Assembly (NCBI RefSeq): GCF_031377265.1 | Contig: NZ_JANMET010000025.1 | Location: forward strand, 1 to 19,137 | Source: JAUYQR01 sp031377265 | GTDB lineage: Bacteria; Pseudomonadota; Alphaproteobacteria; Rhodobacterales; Rhodobacteraceae | DNA: 19,137 bases | Direction of reading: 5' to 3' | Shown here: piece by piece, positions 1 to 8,109 of the stretch | Layout: every line of letters begins with the position of its first letter | Position numbering within the stretch: the stretch's first letter is position 1 | Position numbers and translations under genes: made by a program | Notes under the pieces: model-generated | Database searches by the model: none | Told to the model about the DNA's origin: nothing | What the model saw: only the letters and a program-made list of their open reading frames with translations

Positions 1-216
1 AAAGCCCGCAGCAAACGCCAGCAGCGCAAAGACGTTGCGCGTGGCTTCGGGAAAGGCGGTAAAGAACTGCGCCCCGATGATCGCGGCAAGCGAACCATAG
101 AGGTAGAAGTCATACCACTCGAAGATCGTCCCGGCCGAGGAGGCAAGAATGACCTTCTTCTCCTCCCGGGTCATTGGGCGGGACCGATCCCGCACGTTCA
201 TGTCAGTTGTCGCCAT
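1..216 (-). CDS. MFS transporter, metabolite:H+ symporter (MHS) type, N-terminal part
   Basis: Only the first 72 codons are present; the gene runs off the left edge. The ATG is preceded by a strong ribosome binding site (AAGGAGGAAG at 230-221, minus strand), which fixes the start. Residues 1-20 are a charged cytoplasmic tail. Residues 26-41 read SSAGTIFEWYDFYLYG, the entry to transmembrane helix 1 and typical of the MHS branch of the major facilitator superfamily (relatives of ProP, KgtP and ShiA). A second hydrophobic stretch follows from about residue 60. MHS proteins import organic acids or compatible solutes with protons. Lying downstream of acs and adk on the same strand, it may carry a short monocarboxylate, but that is inference: substrate residues are outside the window and a hairpin separates it from adk. 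Confidence 0.85.
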   Translation of the reverse strand, partial: MATTDMNVRDRSRPMTREEKKVILASSAGTIFEWYDFYLYGSLAAIIGAQFFTAFPEATRNVFALLAFAAGF

Positions 217-234
217 TTGGCTTCCTCCTTGAAT

Positions 235-254
235 GTCCGGTTCTTTGACCGGAC
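235..254. promoter_or_regulatory. Inverted repeat just upstream of the MHS transporter start
   Basis: GTCCGGT and ACCGGAC form a perfect 7-bp inverted repeat around a 6-base loop, a few bases upstream of the transporter's ribosome binding site. It could be an operator or a small leader hairpin. No regulator gene is adjacent, so the role is unknown. Confidence 0.3.
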
Positions 255-349
255 GTTTCCCTGTCCGCAGTCGCGTTCCGGCATGGCACGTCGTGCCGGC
301 CGACCTGTCTCAGGCTTCCCGCGACTTGCGGTCTCGCCTCCCCTTCCTT

Positions 350-385
350 GCCTGCGCCCGGTGCCATCGGCCACCGGAAGCAGGC
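350..385 (-). terminator. Stem-loop right after adk (terminator-like, no T-run)
   Basis: Two nested inverted repeats, GCCTGC/GCAGGC outside and CCGGTG/CACCGG inside, make a 12-bp stem with one 2-base internal loop. It begins 7 bases past the adk stop codon. No run of T follows on the minus strand, so it may stabilise the 3' end or attenuate read-through into the transporter gene rather than act as a classical intrinsic terminator. Confidence 0.45.
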
Positions 386-391
386 GCTGTA

Positions 392-1069
392 TCAGGCCAT
401 CGCTCGGCTCAAAACCTCGGCCAGCTCTGCCCGGATGCCGGCGATGGGACCCATCGCGTCAACCCGGTGCAGCACGCCCTCAGTCTCGTAATGCGCGATC
501 AACGGCGCTGTCTCGGCGTGATATTCCTTCAGCCGTTCGGCCACCGTCTCGGGGTTGTCATCAGGGCGGCGCTTGAACTCGGTGCTGCCGCAAGCGTCGC
601 ACTGGCCCGCATGCGCGGGTGTCTTGAAGCTATCGTGGTAACCTTCGCCGCAGGAGGCGCAGGTGAACCGGCCAGCAACCCGCGCCACCATCGCCGCGTC
701 GTCGACCTCAAGGCTGATCGCGGCACTTACTGCCTGACCTGCCGATGCCAGCAATCCGTCCAGCGCCGCCGCCTGCCGCGTCGTCCGCGGGAACCCGTCC
801 AGGATGACACCCCGCGACACATCCGGCGCTGCCATCCGGTCGCGCAGCACCGCCAGCACCACGTCGTCGGGCACCAGATGCCCCGCGTTCATCAGTGCCT
901 TCGCCCGCTTGCCCGCCTCGGTCCCCGCCGCCACTGCAGCGCGCAAAAGATCGCCCGTCGACAACTGCACCAGCCCGAAATCCTCTTCGAGCATCCGCGC
1001 CTGCGTGCCCTTTCCGGCCCCCGGAGGGCCAAGCAGGATCACCACGGCAGGGGCCGCAGTCCTGCTCAT
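392..1069 (-). CDS. adk: Adenylate kinase with zinc-binding LID
   Basis: A 225-residue long-type adenylate kinase (ATP + AMP = 2 ADP, cytoplasmic). The P-loop GPPGAGKGT is at residues 14-22 and the AMP-binding/core motif DGFPRT at 91-96. The LID carries CASC (137-140) and CDAC (157-160), four cysteines that bind structural zinc in this subfamily. The ATG shares its bases with the acs stop (ATGA), so translation is probably coupled to acs. An in-frame upstream extension to 1225 exists but lies inside acs and is rejected. Adenylate kinase is usually found in the ribosomal-protein spc cluster. Placed behind acs, this copy probably clears the AMP made by acetyl-CoA synthetase and may be a second, dedicated enzyme. 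Whether another adk exists cannot be seen here. Confidence 0.95.
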   Translation of the reverse strand: MSRTAAPAVVILLGPPGAGKGTQARMLEEDFGLVQLSTGDLLRAAVAAGTEAGKRAKALMNAGHLVPDDVVLAVLRDRMAAPDVSRGVILDGFPRTTRQAAALDGLLASAGQAVSAAISLEVDDAAMVARVAGRFTCASCGEGYHDSFKTPAHAGQCDACGSTEFKRRPDDNPETVAERLKEYHAETAPLIAHYETEGVLHRVDAMGPIAGIRAELAEVLSRAMA

Positions 1070-3030
1070 GCCTTGTTCATCCGGTTGGCAATCAGGTCCT
1101 CCACCACCGCCGGGTCCGCCAAGGTCGAGGTATCGCCTAGCGCGCCAAAGTCGTTCTCGGCGATCTTGCGCAGGATCCGCCGCATGATTTTGCCGGAACG
1201 GGTCTTCGGCAGGCCCGGGGCCCATTGGATAAGATCAGGCTTCGCGATCGGGCCGATTTCATTGCGAACCCAGGCTTCCAGCTGCTTGCGCAAGCTTTCG
1301 GTCGGCTCCACCCCACGCATCAGCGTGACGTAGGCATAGATACCCTGCCCCTTGATGTCGTGCGGATAGCCCACCACCGCCGCCTCGGCCACCGCCTCAT
1401 GCGCGACCAACGCGGATTCGACCTCCGCCGTGCCCATCCGGTGGCCAGAGACGTTGATCACGTCATCAACCCGCCCGGTGATCCAGTAGTAGCCGTCCGC
1501 ATCGCGGCGGCAGCCGTCGCCGGTGAAGTAATAGCCCTTGTACTGGCTGAAATACGCCTCCTCAAAGCGCGCGTGATCGCCCCAAAGGGTGCGCATCTGC
1601 CCCGGCCAGCTGTCAGAGATGCACAGCACGCCGTCGGTTTCCGTCGCGGTCTGCACCTTGCCGGTGGCCGGGTCCAGCACCTCCAGCTTCACCCCGAAGA
1701 ACGGCTTGGTCGCCGACCCCGGTTTCTGCGGAATGGCCCCCGGCAGCGGCGTCACGATATGACCGCCGGTTTCCGTCTGCCAGAATGTATCCACGATCGG
1801 GCATTTGCCCTTGCCGACATGGGTGTTGTACCAGCTCCACGCTTCGGGGTTGATCGGCTCGCCCACCGAGCCCAGCAGCTTCAGGCTGGACAGGTCATGC
1901 TTTTCCACCCATTCCGGCCCCAGCCCCATCAGGCTGCGAATGGCCGTGGGCGCGGTGTAGAACTGCGTCACCCTGTGCTTGGCGATCACCTCCCAGAACC
2001 GCCCCGCATCGGGGAAGGTCGGCACACCCTCGAACATCACCGTGGTGGCACCATTGGCCAAGGGGCCATAAAGGATATAGCTGTGCCCGGTCACCCAGCC
2101 CACATCCGCCGTGCACCAGAACACATCGCCATCATGGTAATCAAAGGTCATCTGGTACGTCATCGCGGCGTAGACCAGATAGCCGCCTGTGGTATGCACC
2201 ACCCCCTTCGGCCGCCCAGTCGAACCTGAGGTATACAGGATGAACATCGGATCTTCGGCATTCACCTCGACATAGGCGCAATAGGGCTTTGCCGCCGCCA
2301 TCTCGGCCTTCACATCCACATCGCGGCCTTGGGTCCACGATGTCTGGTCGCCCGTGTGCTTGACTACCAGACACTTCACCTTGTCCGAGCAGTGTAAAAG
2401 CGCCTTGTCAGTGTTGTCCTTCAGTCCAATCTTCTTGCCACCGCGCGGGCCCCAATCCGCAGTGATCACCACCTTGGAATCGCAATCGTTGATCCGGTTG
2501 GCCAGCGCATCGGGCGAAAAGCCCCCGAACACCACCGAATGGATCGCCCCGATCCGCGTGCAGGCCAGCATCGCATAGGCGGCCTCGGGGATCATCGGCA
2601 TGTACAGGACCACCCGGTCACCCTTGGTCACGCCATGCCCCTTCAGCACATTGGCCATCCGACAGGTCTGCTCCAGCAACTCGGCATAGGTGATGTGCTT
2701 GGTCGGGGTCTTGGGATCATCCGGCTCCCAGATGATCGCGGTCTGGTTTGCCCGCGTCAGTATATGCCGGTCGATGCAATTGGCGCTGACGTTCAGCCCG
2801 CCATCCTCATACCACTTGATCGAGATGTTGCCCGGCGCAAACGACGTGTTCTTCACCCGCGTAAAGGGCGTGGTCCAGTCGACCCGCAGACCTTCCCTGC
2901 CCCAGAAACTCTCGGGGTCCGCGACCGAGGCCGCATACATCGCCTCATATTGCGCGGGTGACACATGGGCTTTCGCAATAAACTCGGCAGACGCCGGGTA
3001 AATCGACTTCAGGGTGGAATGGTCGGTCAT
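1066..3030 (-). CDS. acs: Acetyl-coenzyme A synthetase (AMP-forming)
   Basis: A 654-residue protein, the usual Acs length. It converts acetate, ATP and CoA into acetyl-CoA, AMP and PPi in two half-reactions in the cytoplasm. Visible motifs are the adenylation-family loop YTSGSTGRPKGVVHTTGG in the middle of the large domain, the WCTADVGWVTGHSYI segment, YYFTGDGCRRDADGYYW leading into the hinge GRVDDVINVSGHRMGT, and the C-terminal PKTRSGKIMRR. In the last of these, Lys614 corresponds to the catalytic lysine that is acetylated by Pat/GNAT enzymes in the family. The start MTDHSTLKS follows GAGGAGGAGCAAG, a strong ribosome binding site; a longer in-frame start at 3078 has no such site. It leads an operon with the overlapping adk. 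An AT-rich upstream region probably carries its promoter. Confidence 0.97.
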   Translation of the reverse strand: MTDHSTLKSIYPASAEFIAKAHVSPAQYEAMYAASVADPESFWGREGLRVDWTTPFTRVKNTSFAPGNISIKWYEDGGLNVSANCIDRHILTRANQTAIIWEPDDPKTPTKHITYAELLEQTCRMANVLKGHGVTKGDRVVLYMPMIPEAAYAMLACTRIGAIHSVVFGGFSPDALANRINDCDSKVVITADWGPRGGKKIGLKDNTDKALLHCSDKVKCLVVKHTGDQTSWTQGRDVDVKAEMAAAKPYCAYVEVNAEDPMFILYTSGSTGRPKGVVHTTGGYLVYAAMTYQMTFDYHDGDVFWCTADVGWVTGHSYILYGPLANGATTVMFEGVPTFPDAGRFWEVIAKHRVTQFYTAPTAIRSLMGLGPEWVEKHDLSSLKLLGSVGEPINPEAWSWYNTHVGKGKCPIVDTFWQTETGGHIVTPLPGAIPQKPGSATKPFFGVKLEVLDPATGKVQTATETDGVLCISDSWPGQMRTLWGDHARFEEAYFSQYKGYYFTGDGCRRDADGYYWITGRVDDVINVSGHRMGTAEVESALVAHEAVAEAAVVGYPHDIKGQGIYAYVTLMRGVEPTESLRKQLEAWVRNEIGPIAKPDLIQWAPGLPKTRSGKIMRRILRKIAENDFGALGDTSTLADPAVVEDLIANRMNKA

Positions 3031-3301
3031 CTTGCTCCTCCTCACGGCGGGGGCCCGGCCAAAGACCCAGCGCCGCAATCCCTGTGAAGACCGGGATCAT
3101 GCTCTTTCGAGCGGGAGGATAGCACTTAGTCAATTTTCCCGTAAGTATCTTTTTTTGCTATATTATTTTGTAAATAAATTGACCAGACACAAGTGAATTT
3201 TGTCAAAATCTGAAAATTTGGCAGGAAAATGGCAAGCCAATTCAATTGCCTATGTGCTCACGAACCCGTGTAAGGGAACCGATAGACCAATGATCCGGGG
3301 C
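3031..3301 (-). promoter_or_regulatory. AT-rich upstream region of acs with candidate promoter and paired boxes
   Basis: This non-coding stretch is sharply AT-rich between about 3125 and 3250, in contrast to its GC-rich surroundings. On the minus strand a perfect TTGACA lies at 3206-3201, but the -10 found 17 bases on is poor. A TAATAT hexamer near 3164 is a better -10 with a poor -35. Two related boxes are centred 33 bp (about three helical turns) apart: ATTTTGTCAAAAT at 3197-3209, a perfect 13-bp inverted repeat, and ATTTTGTAAAT at 3165-3175. They are plausible binding sites for a transcription factor controlling acetate use; which one is not shown by the sequence. Confidence 0.5.
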
Positions 3302-3345
3302 AAAAGGCGGCTGCGGCCCTCGCCACAGGCCACGCATCAGCCGCC
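3302..3345 (-). terminator. Intrinsic terminator of the SulP gene
   Basis: On the minus strand GGCGGCTG (3345-3338) pairs perfectly with CAGCCGCC (3313-3306), followed directly by TTTT. The loop of about 24 bases is long and the T-run short, but the position 12 bases beyond the SulP stop codon fits. Confidence 0.6.
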
Positions 3346-3357
3346 GTACAGTCCGAA

Positions 3358-5013
3358 TCACTCCACCGCGGCAATACTGTCATCCACTGCCTTCAGATCC
3401 GCCAGATAGCGCACCAGCGGTTCACTTGCCCCCTGCGCCTGCAGCACCCGCTGCACCTCCGGCTGCGCCCCGATCAGAAACAACTGGCCGCCCCGGCGTG
3501 CGATCTTGTGGCCCAGCCGCTCAAAGCCGCGCGCGCCGGAACTGTCAATCAGCGGCACGTCCGACAGGTCGATCACCAGCGCGCGCGGCGCCTCGGCGAT
3601 CCGCTCCAGCACAGCACCAAGCTGTGCCGCCGCACCAAAGAAATAGGGGCCGTGCAGATGATAAATCACCCGCCCCTCGCGCGCATGCACCACCGGGTCA
3701 TAGTGCCGCTCCTCCTCGACAGGGCGCACGGTCACAGCCTCCGACATCCGCCGGATGAACACCAGCCCACCCAACGCAAAGCCCACAACGATCCCTTCCG
3801 TCAGATCGCGGAACACCACCAACAGGAACGTCACGATCACCACCAGCGCATCGCCGCGCGATGACCGGATCAGCGCCCAGACCTCCTCCTTCTCGGCCAT
3901 CCCCCAGGCGACCACGGCCAGCACCCCCGCCAGTGCGGCCAACGGGATGAACCCCGCCAAGGGGGCCGCGACCATCAGGAACACCAGCAAGAACACCGCA
4001 TGCAGCATGCCCGACACCGGGCCGTGGCTGCCGGCGCGCACATTCGTTGCGGTGCGGGCAATCGTGCCAGTCACGCAGAACCCGCCAAACACCGCAGACC
4101 CCATGTTGGCCACCCCCTGCGCCACCAGCTCCGCGTTCGACCGGTGCCGCGCGCCGCTCATCCCGTCCGCCACCACCGCCGACAGCAGCGATTCGATCGC
4201 GCCGAGCAGGGCAAAACTCATTCCCCAAGGCAGCGCCGCCAGCACCGCGTCGCGGCCAAGGCCCGGCAATGCTGGCGTTGGCAAAAGGTGCGGCAAGGCA
4301 CCGAACCGGCTGCTGATCGTCTCCACCGGCAAACCGGCAACCGCCGTCAGAACTGACACCACAACCACCGCGATCAGCATCCCCGGCCAATGTGGCCTCA
4401 CCCGCCGCAGACCAAGGATCAGCCCCACCGTCAGCCCCGCCATCGCAACTGCGGCCCAATTCACCGTGCCCCGCGCCGCCCACAGCGCCTCCATCTTCGC
4501 GATGATCTCGCCCGGTTCTTGCCCGGCAAGGGTCATCCCGAACATCTCGCGGATCTGGCTGGCCAGGATGATCACCGCGATACCGGCGGTGAACCCCACC
4601 GTCACCGGATACGGAATGTAGCGGATATAGGTGCCCAGCCGCAGCACCCCCGCCGCCACCAGCAGTACCCCTGACAGAAACGTTGCAAGAATCAGCCCAT
4701 CCAGCCCAATCGCCATCACGCAGGCCGAGATCAGCACGATAAACGCGCCCGCCGGCCCACCGACCTGAAACCGCGACCCACCCAGGGCCGATACCAGCAC
4801 TCCGCCGACAATCGCGGTATAAAGCCCTCGTTCCGGCCCCACCCCACTGGCAATCGCAATCGCCATCGACAGCGGCAGCGCCACGATCGCCACCGTCAAT
4901 CCGGCCAGTGCGTCGGCCCGCAGGTCACGCAAGCCGTATCCCTCACGCAAGACCGTGATCAGCTTCGGGGTGAACTCGGTGACGAACGGGGATTGGCGGC
5001 TTGTGTCGGTCAT
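3358..5013 (-). CDS. SulP family inorganic anion transporter with STAS domain
   Basis: A 551-residue inner-membrane protein of normal SulP length. Residues 38-95 carry the SulP signature region (GLTVAIVALPLSMAIAIASG followed by a GGSRFQVGGPAGAF loop). Further hydrophobic segments continue to about residue 420. The cytoplasmic STAS domain covers roughly 440-545 and includes PLIDSSGARGFERL, with the DSSG loop at 490-493 that is the phosphorylatable-serine position in related anti-sigma antagonists. Family members move sulfate, bicarbonate or dicarboxylates, and the substrate cannot be read from sequence. The gene is monocistronic: terminator at 3302-3345, and a divergent HugZ-like gene starts 64 bases upstream. 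The ribosome binding site is weak; the start is chosen because the family N-terminus fits and no earlier ATG is plausible. Confidence 0.92.
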   Translation of the reverse strand: MTDTSRQSPFVTEFTPKLITVLREGYGLRDLRADALAGLTVAIVALPLSMAIAIASGVGPERGLYTAIVGGVLVSALGGSRFQVGGPAGAFIVLISACVMAIGLDGLILATFLSGVLLVAAGVLRLGTYIRYIPYPVTVGFTAGIAVIILASQIREMFGMTLAGQEPGEIIAKMEALWAARGTVNWAAVAMAGLTVGLILGLRRVRPHWPGMLIAVVVVSVLTAVAGLPVETISSRFGALPHLLPTPALPGLGRDAVLAALPWGMSFALLGAIESLLSAVVADGMSGARHRSNAELVAQGVANMGSAVFGGFCVTGTIARTATNVRAGSHGPVSGMLHAVFLLVFLMVAAPLAGFIPLAALAGVLAVVAWGMAEKEEVWALIRSSRGDALVVIVTFLLVVFRDLTEGIVVGFALGGLVFIRRMSEAVTVRPVEEERHYDPVVHAREGRVIYHLHGPYFFGAAAQLGAVLERIAEAPRALVIDLSDVPLIDSSGARGFERLGHKIARRGGQLFLIGAQPEVQRVLQAQGASEPLVRYLADLKAVDDSIAAVE

Positions 5014-5018
5014 GATCC

Positions 5019-5030
5019 AGCGCTAGCGCT
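5019..5030. promoter_or_regulatory. Perfect 12-bp palindrome in the SulP leader
   Basis: AGCGCTAGCGCT is perfectly self-complementary. It lies 5 bases upstream of the SulP start codon and downstream of its candidate promoter, where a bound repressor could block transcription or translation. A chance palindrome in GC-rich DNA is possible. Confidence 0.3.
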
Positions 5031-5041
5031 ATTCCACAAGC

Positions 5042-5070
5042 ACCAGACGCCTCACCATCAGCCCTGTCAA
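5042..5070 (-). promoter_or_regulatory. Candidate sigma-70 promoter of the SulP gene
   Basis: On the minus strand a perfect -35 TTGACA (5070-5065) is followed after 17 bases by TCTGGT (5047-5042), a 3-of-6 match to the -10. It would give a leader of about 25-30 bases. Poor -10 elements are common in this group of bacteria, so the call is tentative. Confidence 0.4.
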
Positions 5071-5077
5071 TGTGATC

Positions 5078-5566
5078 ATGCCCGACCGCCGCGATCCAAC
5101 CCTTCCCGCAGATGACGACGCCCGCGCGTTGGCGCGGACCCTGCTGCAATCAAACCACGCTGCGCTCGCCTATGCCGATCCCGAAACTGCCAGCCCCGGC
5201 ATCAGCCGCATCGCCTTTGGCCTCGGCCCGGATGGCGGCATGGTCACCCTGATTTCCGCCCTCGCCCCGCATTACGCAGCGCTGGCGACCCACCCCGCCT
5301 GCGCCCTGATGCTGGGCGAACCGGGGGCAAAGGGTGATCCGTTGACCCACCCGCGCCTGATGATCCGCGCCACCGCGGCCTTTGTCGCGCCAAATGCGCC
5401 CGACCGGCCCGCCCTGCGCGATCATTGGCTGTCCAGCCACCCCAAGGCCATGCTTTACATCGATTTCGCCGATTTCGCCTTTGTCCGTTTCACGCGCGTG
5501 TCGGCGCTGCTGAACGGCGGCTTTGCCCGCGCCTACCGGCTGACACCCGCCGACATGCAATTGTGA
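5078..5566 (+). CDS. HugZ-like / pyridoxamine 5'-phosphate oxidase family protein
   Basis: A 162-residue cytoplasmic protein. The order of features, ARTLLQSNHAALAYAD near the N-terminus, then GMVTLISALAPHYAALATHPACALMLGEPG, then LTHPRLMIRATAAFV and a C-terminal FADFAFVRFTRVSALLNGGF, matches the flavin-binding split-barrel of HugZ-type heme-utilisation proteins and general PNPOx-fold enzymes. Full HugZ proteins add a C-terminal DUF2470-like domain; this one ends after the barrel, so it is the short form and heme oxygenase activity is not assured. ATG at 5078 is preferred; a GTG two codons upstream is the alternative. It diverges from the SulP gene and ends in a strong terminator, so it is probably a single-gene unit. 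Confidence 0.75.
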   Translation: MPDRRDPTLPADDDARALARTLLQSNHAALAYADPETASPGISRIAFGLGPDGGMVTLISALAPHYAALATHPACALMLGEPGAKGDPLTHPRLMIRATAAFVAPNAPDRPALRDHWLSSHPKAMLYIDFADFAFVRFTRVSALLNGGFARAYRLTPADMQL

Positions 5567-5593
5567 AAAGGGCGGCCCGAAGGCCGCCCTTTT
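5566..5593. terminator. Bidirectional intrinsic terminator
   Basis: A perfect 12-bp inverted repeat: AAAAGGGCGGCC (5566-5577), a CGAA loop, and GGCCGCCCTTTT (5582-5593). A-run and T-run on opposite sides make it work on both strands. It lies exactly between the convergent HugZ-like gene, whose stop codon it abuts, and the beta-helix gene ending at 5605. Confidence 0.92.
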
Positions 5594-5604
5594 GCATCCG
5601 ATGA

Positions 5605-7893
5605 TCAGCCCGGCAAGTCCATCCGCATGCTGACCACGACCTTGCCCTTCACCGCCTCGCCCCAGCGCAGTTGCGCCTCGTTGAACCCGGCCCCGGTGCC
5701 CACCAGCGCATTCGGGAACACATAGCGCGCCGCGTTGGCCCCATTGCTGATCGTCCCCTCGGGCATTGCCGATTCCAGCATGCGGATCCGTCCGTCAAAC
5801 GGGATGAACCCCGCCGCGCTGACGTTCCAGGTGTCCGCCGCCGTGTTCTGGGTATGGCTGACCACGATCGGATTCATGATCGGCTGCGACACCTGGTTAA
5901 AGCTGTTGCCCTCCACCCGCACGTTGCGTGAACGGGTGAAATCCATCGTGGCGATGCTGGTGTCCACCATCTCCACCCGGTCGATCACCGTGCCAAACAC
6001 CCGAAAGCTGTTCCCGGTCATCGAAAACCCGTTCAGGAAATGCCCCGGCCCGTAAGGCTTTACCACCACCCAGCGGAACGCTGATGTCACCCCGGACGCG
6101 ATGAAGATGTTGCCAACTACATTCAGCCCGCCGAACGAAAACTCGTTGTTGAACTCGGGCGTCGGGTCATGCTCGTTGCCCCATTCGATAAAGCAGTTGT
6201 CGACATAATTGCCCGATACCACCGTCGACACATTGGTCTGCGTCAGGATCAGCCCCGCCCGCCGCACCCCGGACGCCTCGTCGTCGCCCTGAAAGAAGTG
6301 GTTGTCAAAAATCATGTGTCCGGTGCCATTCACCACCGCGAAATGCGCGAACCGCACGATCCGGTTGTTGCGGATCTTGGTGTCATTGGCCTGCACGTTC
6401 ATCGCAATCGTGGTGCGGCTTTGCGCGGGCAGCGGCTGTTCGTTCGACAGAAACTGGCACATGTCGACAAACATGCCCTGACAGCCACCCCCGATCGAAG
6501 TGATGCCCCGGTCCAATGGCCGGTTGAACGAACACCCCACGAACCGCTGGGTAGATCCGGTCTGCGGCAACATCACGCCGCTGCAGTTGCCAAGGCAGTT
6601 GAACTCGATGTCCTCCAACTCGAACCGCGACAGCAAGGAAAAGCCGCTGAAGTCCAAAAGGTACTTGAACCGCCGGAAGGTATAGGGCCGCGTGCCCACC
6701 GCGCCCCACAGCGGCTGGCTCAACTCCACCGTGCCGGCGCCCACGTTCGTAGCCTTCACATAGACCTCGCGCCCGACCCCGGTGCCGATCACCAGCGCGC
6801 CCAGCGGAATGTTGGCCACATTCGCCACGCCGGTCAGCGTGGTCGGCGACGAAATCGCATAGGTCGCAACCGAGGTCACCTGATCCGTGGTCCATGCACT
6901 GCTGGCCAACGCGTTCAGCGATCCGTTGCGCAGCACCCGGCGCGTTGAAAAGCTGGTCAACCCCACCACTGCCGCCACATCCACCGGCTCGCTTATGTCA
7001 ACCCGGCGGCCTGACAGATCCAGCGTCACATGATCAGTGAAATAGAACAGCGCCTGCAACGCCTTCTTGAATCCGGCAAACTCGCCGCCAAAGGCAGAGG
7101 CATAGGTGTCCAGATCAAAGTTGCGCGTTAGCGTCAGCCGCCGGTTGGCGGGCATCGTCACCGTGCCCTCAAACCGGATGCGGTTGGAAATCGATACATC
7201 GCTGGCCAGATAGAACGTCCCCGCCGGCACCAGGATTGCCCGGCCATCGGCATTGGCGTCCGCTGCGGCAAAGGCGGCGGCGTCATTGGTGCTGCCATTG
7301 CCCAAGGCGCCATAGTCGCGCACATCGACCCAGTCCATCATCTTGCGCAGGAACACCGAGGTGACATCCTCGATCACCAGATCGTCAATCCGCACCACAC
7401 CGCCATTCGGCCCGGTCAGGTCCAGCCCGAAATGGCCGTAAACCGGGGCGGTGCCCCAGGCCAGATCGACCCCCTGCCGTGCCGCCGGCGCAATGATCGC
7501 CGTTACCGTGACCACCTGGCCATAGCTGGTCAGCGTGACCGCCGGCCCGGTCTGCGGTGCCGCCGCCACATTCGCCCCGCCCACGTCGCCCGCCCAGGCC
7601 GCAATCCGCACCGTTGGCAAGTTGCCCGACACCGCCTTCACCCGCGCCGTCACCCGCAGATACAGCCCCGGCTGCATCGGTGTCTGCGCATAGGACCGGA
7701 CCTTCTGGGTCGCATCCACTTTCTGCAGTTCCAGACAGCCGGCAAAATCCTGATCATTGGTGACCAGCGCCGCGTTCGACTGCCCCTGATACGACGGCGC
7801 GCCGGGCGTCCCGTCGCCGCGTGACCACAGGTTCAAGCCCGCCGCGAACGGCGGTGGCATCAGGACCAGCCCGTCGGTAATTGCCTTGTTCAT
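5605..7893 (-). CDS. Tailspike-like right-handed parallel beta-helix protein (pectate lyase 3 / GH28-related)
   Basis: A 762-residue protein with no signal peptide. Residues about 20-180 look like a beta-sandwich carbohydrate-binding module, from the LNLWSRGDGTPG opening to VRIDDLVIEDV. Residues 188-229 read WVDVRDYGALGNGSTNDAAAF and then ILVPAGTFYLA, the classic entry to a pectate_lyase_3 beta-helix as seen in phage tailspikes. Residues about 230-640 are rich in Asn-containing turns (NNRIVRF, VVSGNYVDN, VVGNIF, MTGNSFRVF), typical of helix rungs. The last 70 residues form a separate tail. The start MNKAITDGL is chosen because it follows a purine-rich GAGGCGAGGG; longer starts lack one. The missing secretion signal argues against an ordinary secreted lyase and for a virion or gene-transfer-agent fibre, or release by another route. 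No phage genes adjoin it. Confidence 0.75.
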   Translation of the reverse strand: MNKAITDGLVLMPPPFAAGLNLWSRGDGTPGAPSYQGQSNAALVTNDQDFAGCLELQKVDATQKVRSYAQTPMQPGLYLRVTARVKAVSGNLPTVRIAAWAGDVGGANVAAAPQTGPAVTLTSYGQVVTVTAIIAPAARQGVDLAWGTAPVYGHFGLDLTGPNGGVVRIDDLVIEDVTSVFLRKMMDWVDVRDYGALGNGSTNDAAAFAAADANADGRAILVPAGTFYLASDVSISNRIRFEGTVTMPANRRLTLTRNFDLDTYASAFGGEFAGFKKALQALFYFTDHVTLDLSGRRVDISEPVDVAAVVGLTSFSTRRVLRNGSLNALASSAWTTDQVTSVATYAISSPTTLTGVANVANIPLGALVIGTGVGREVYVKATNVGAGTVELSQPLWGAVGTRPYTFRRFKYLLDFSGFSLLSRFELEDIEFNCLGNCSGVMLPQTGSTQRFVGCSFNRPLDRGITSIGGGCQGMFVDMCQFLSNEQPLPAQSRTTIAMNVQANDTKIRNNRIVRFAHFAVVNGTGHMIFDNHFFQGDDEASGVRRAGLILTQTNVSTVVSGNYVDNCFIEWGNEHDPTPEFNNEFSFGGLNVVGNIFIASGVTSAFRWVVVKPYGPGHFLNGFSMTGNSFRVFGTVIDRVEMVDTSIATMDFTRSRNVRVEGNSFNQVSQPIMNPIVVSHTQNTAADTWNVSAAGFIPFDGRIRMLESAMPEGTISNGANAARYVFPNALVGTGAGFNEAQLRWGEAVKGKVVVSMRMDLPG

Positions 7894-8109
7894 CTGAGAA
7901 TTCCCTCGCCTCGCTTGCGCCATGCCAAGGGCGCAACGGGCAGGGATCATCTCCCCACGGACCCGCACGCCATGAGGAGAAGGGGTATCAACAAGGCTTT
8001 AACCAGACCTCAGCCCACCGCGCGCCGCAGGCCCGCGCGCCGCAACGCTCATTGGTGCACCCTCCCCATTGCAAGGCTTGCCGTGTGTAATGCGAGACTT
8101 CCGCTTCCG
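7894..8109. other. Intergenic region upstream of the beta-helix gene
   Basis: No supportable gene on either strand. It should contain the promoter of the minus-strand beta-helix gene, but no convincing -35/-10 pair was found. A moderately AT-rich patch lies near 7985-8005. Together with 8110-8303 this makes a 410-base non-coding gap. Confidence 0.5.

Noticed and set aside
1225..2229. Long plus-strand open frame (334 codons) across acs
   Set aside because: It is antisense to the fully recognisable acs frame. Its His/Arg/Pro-rich translation is typical of shadow frames in high-GC DNA.
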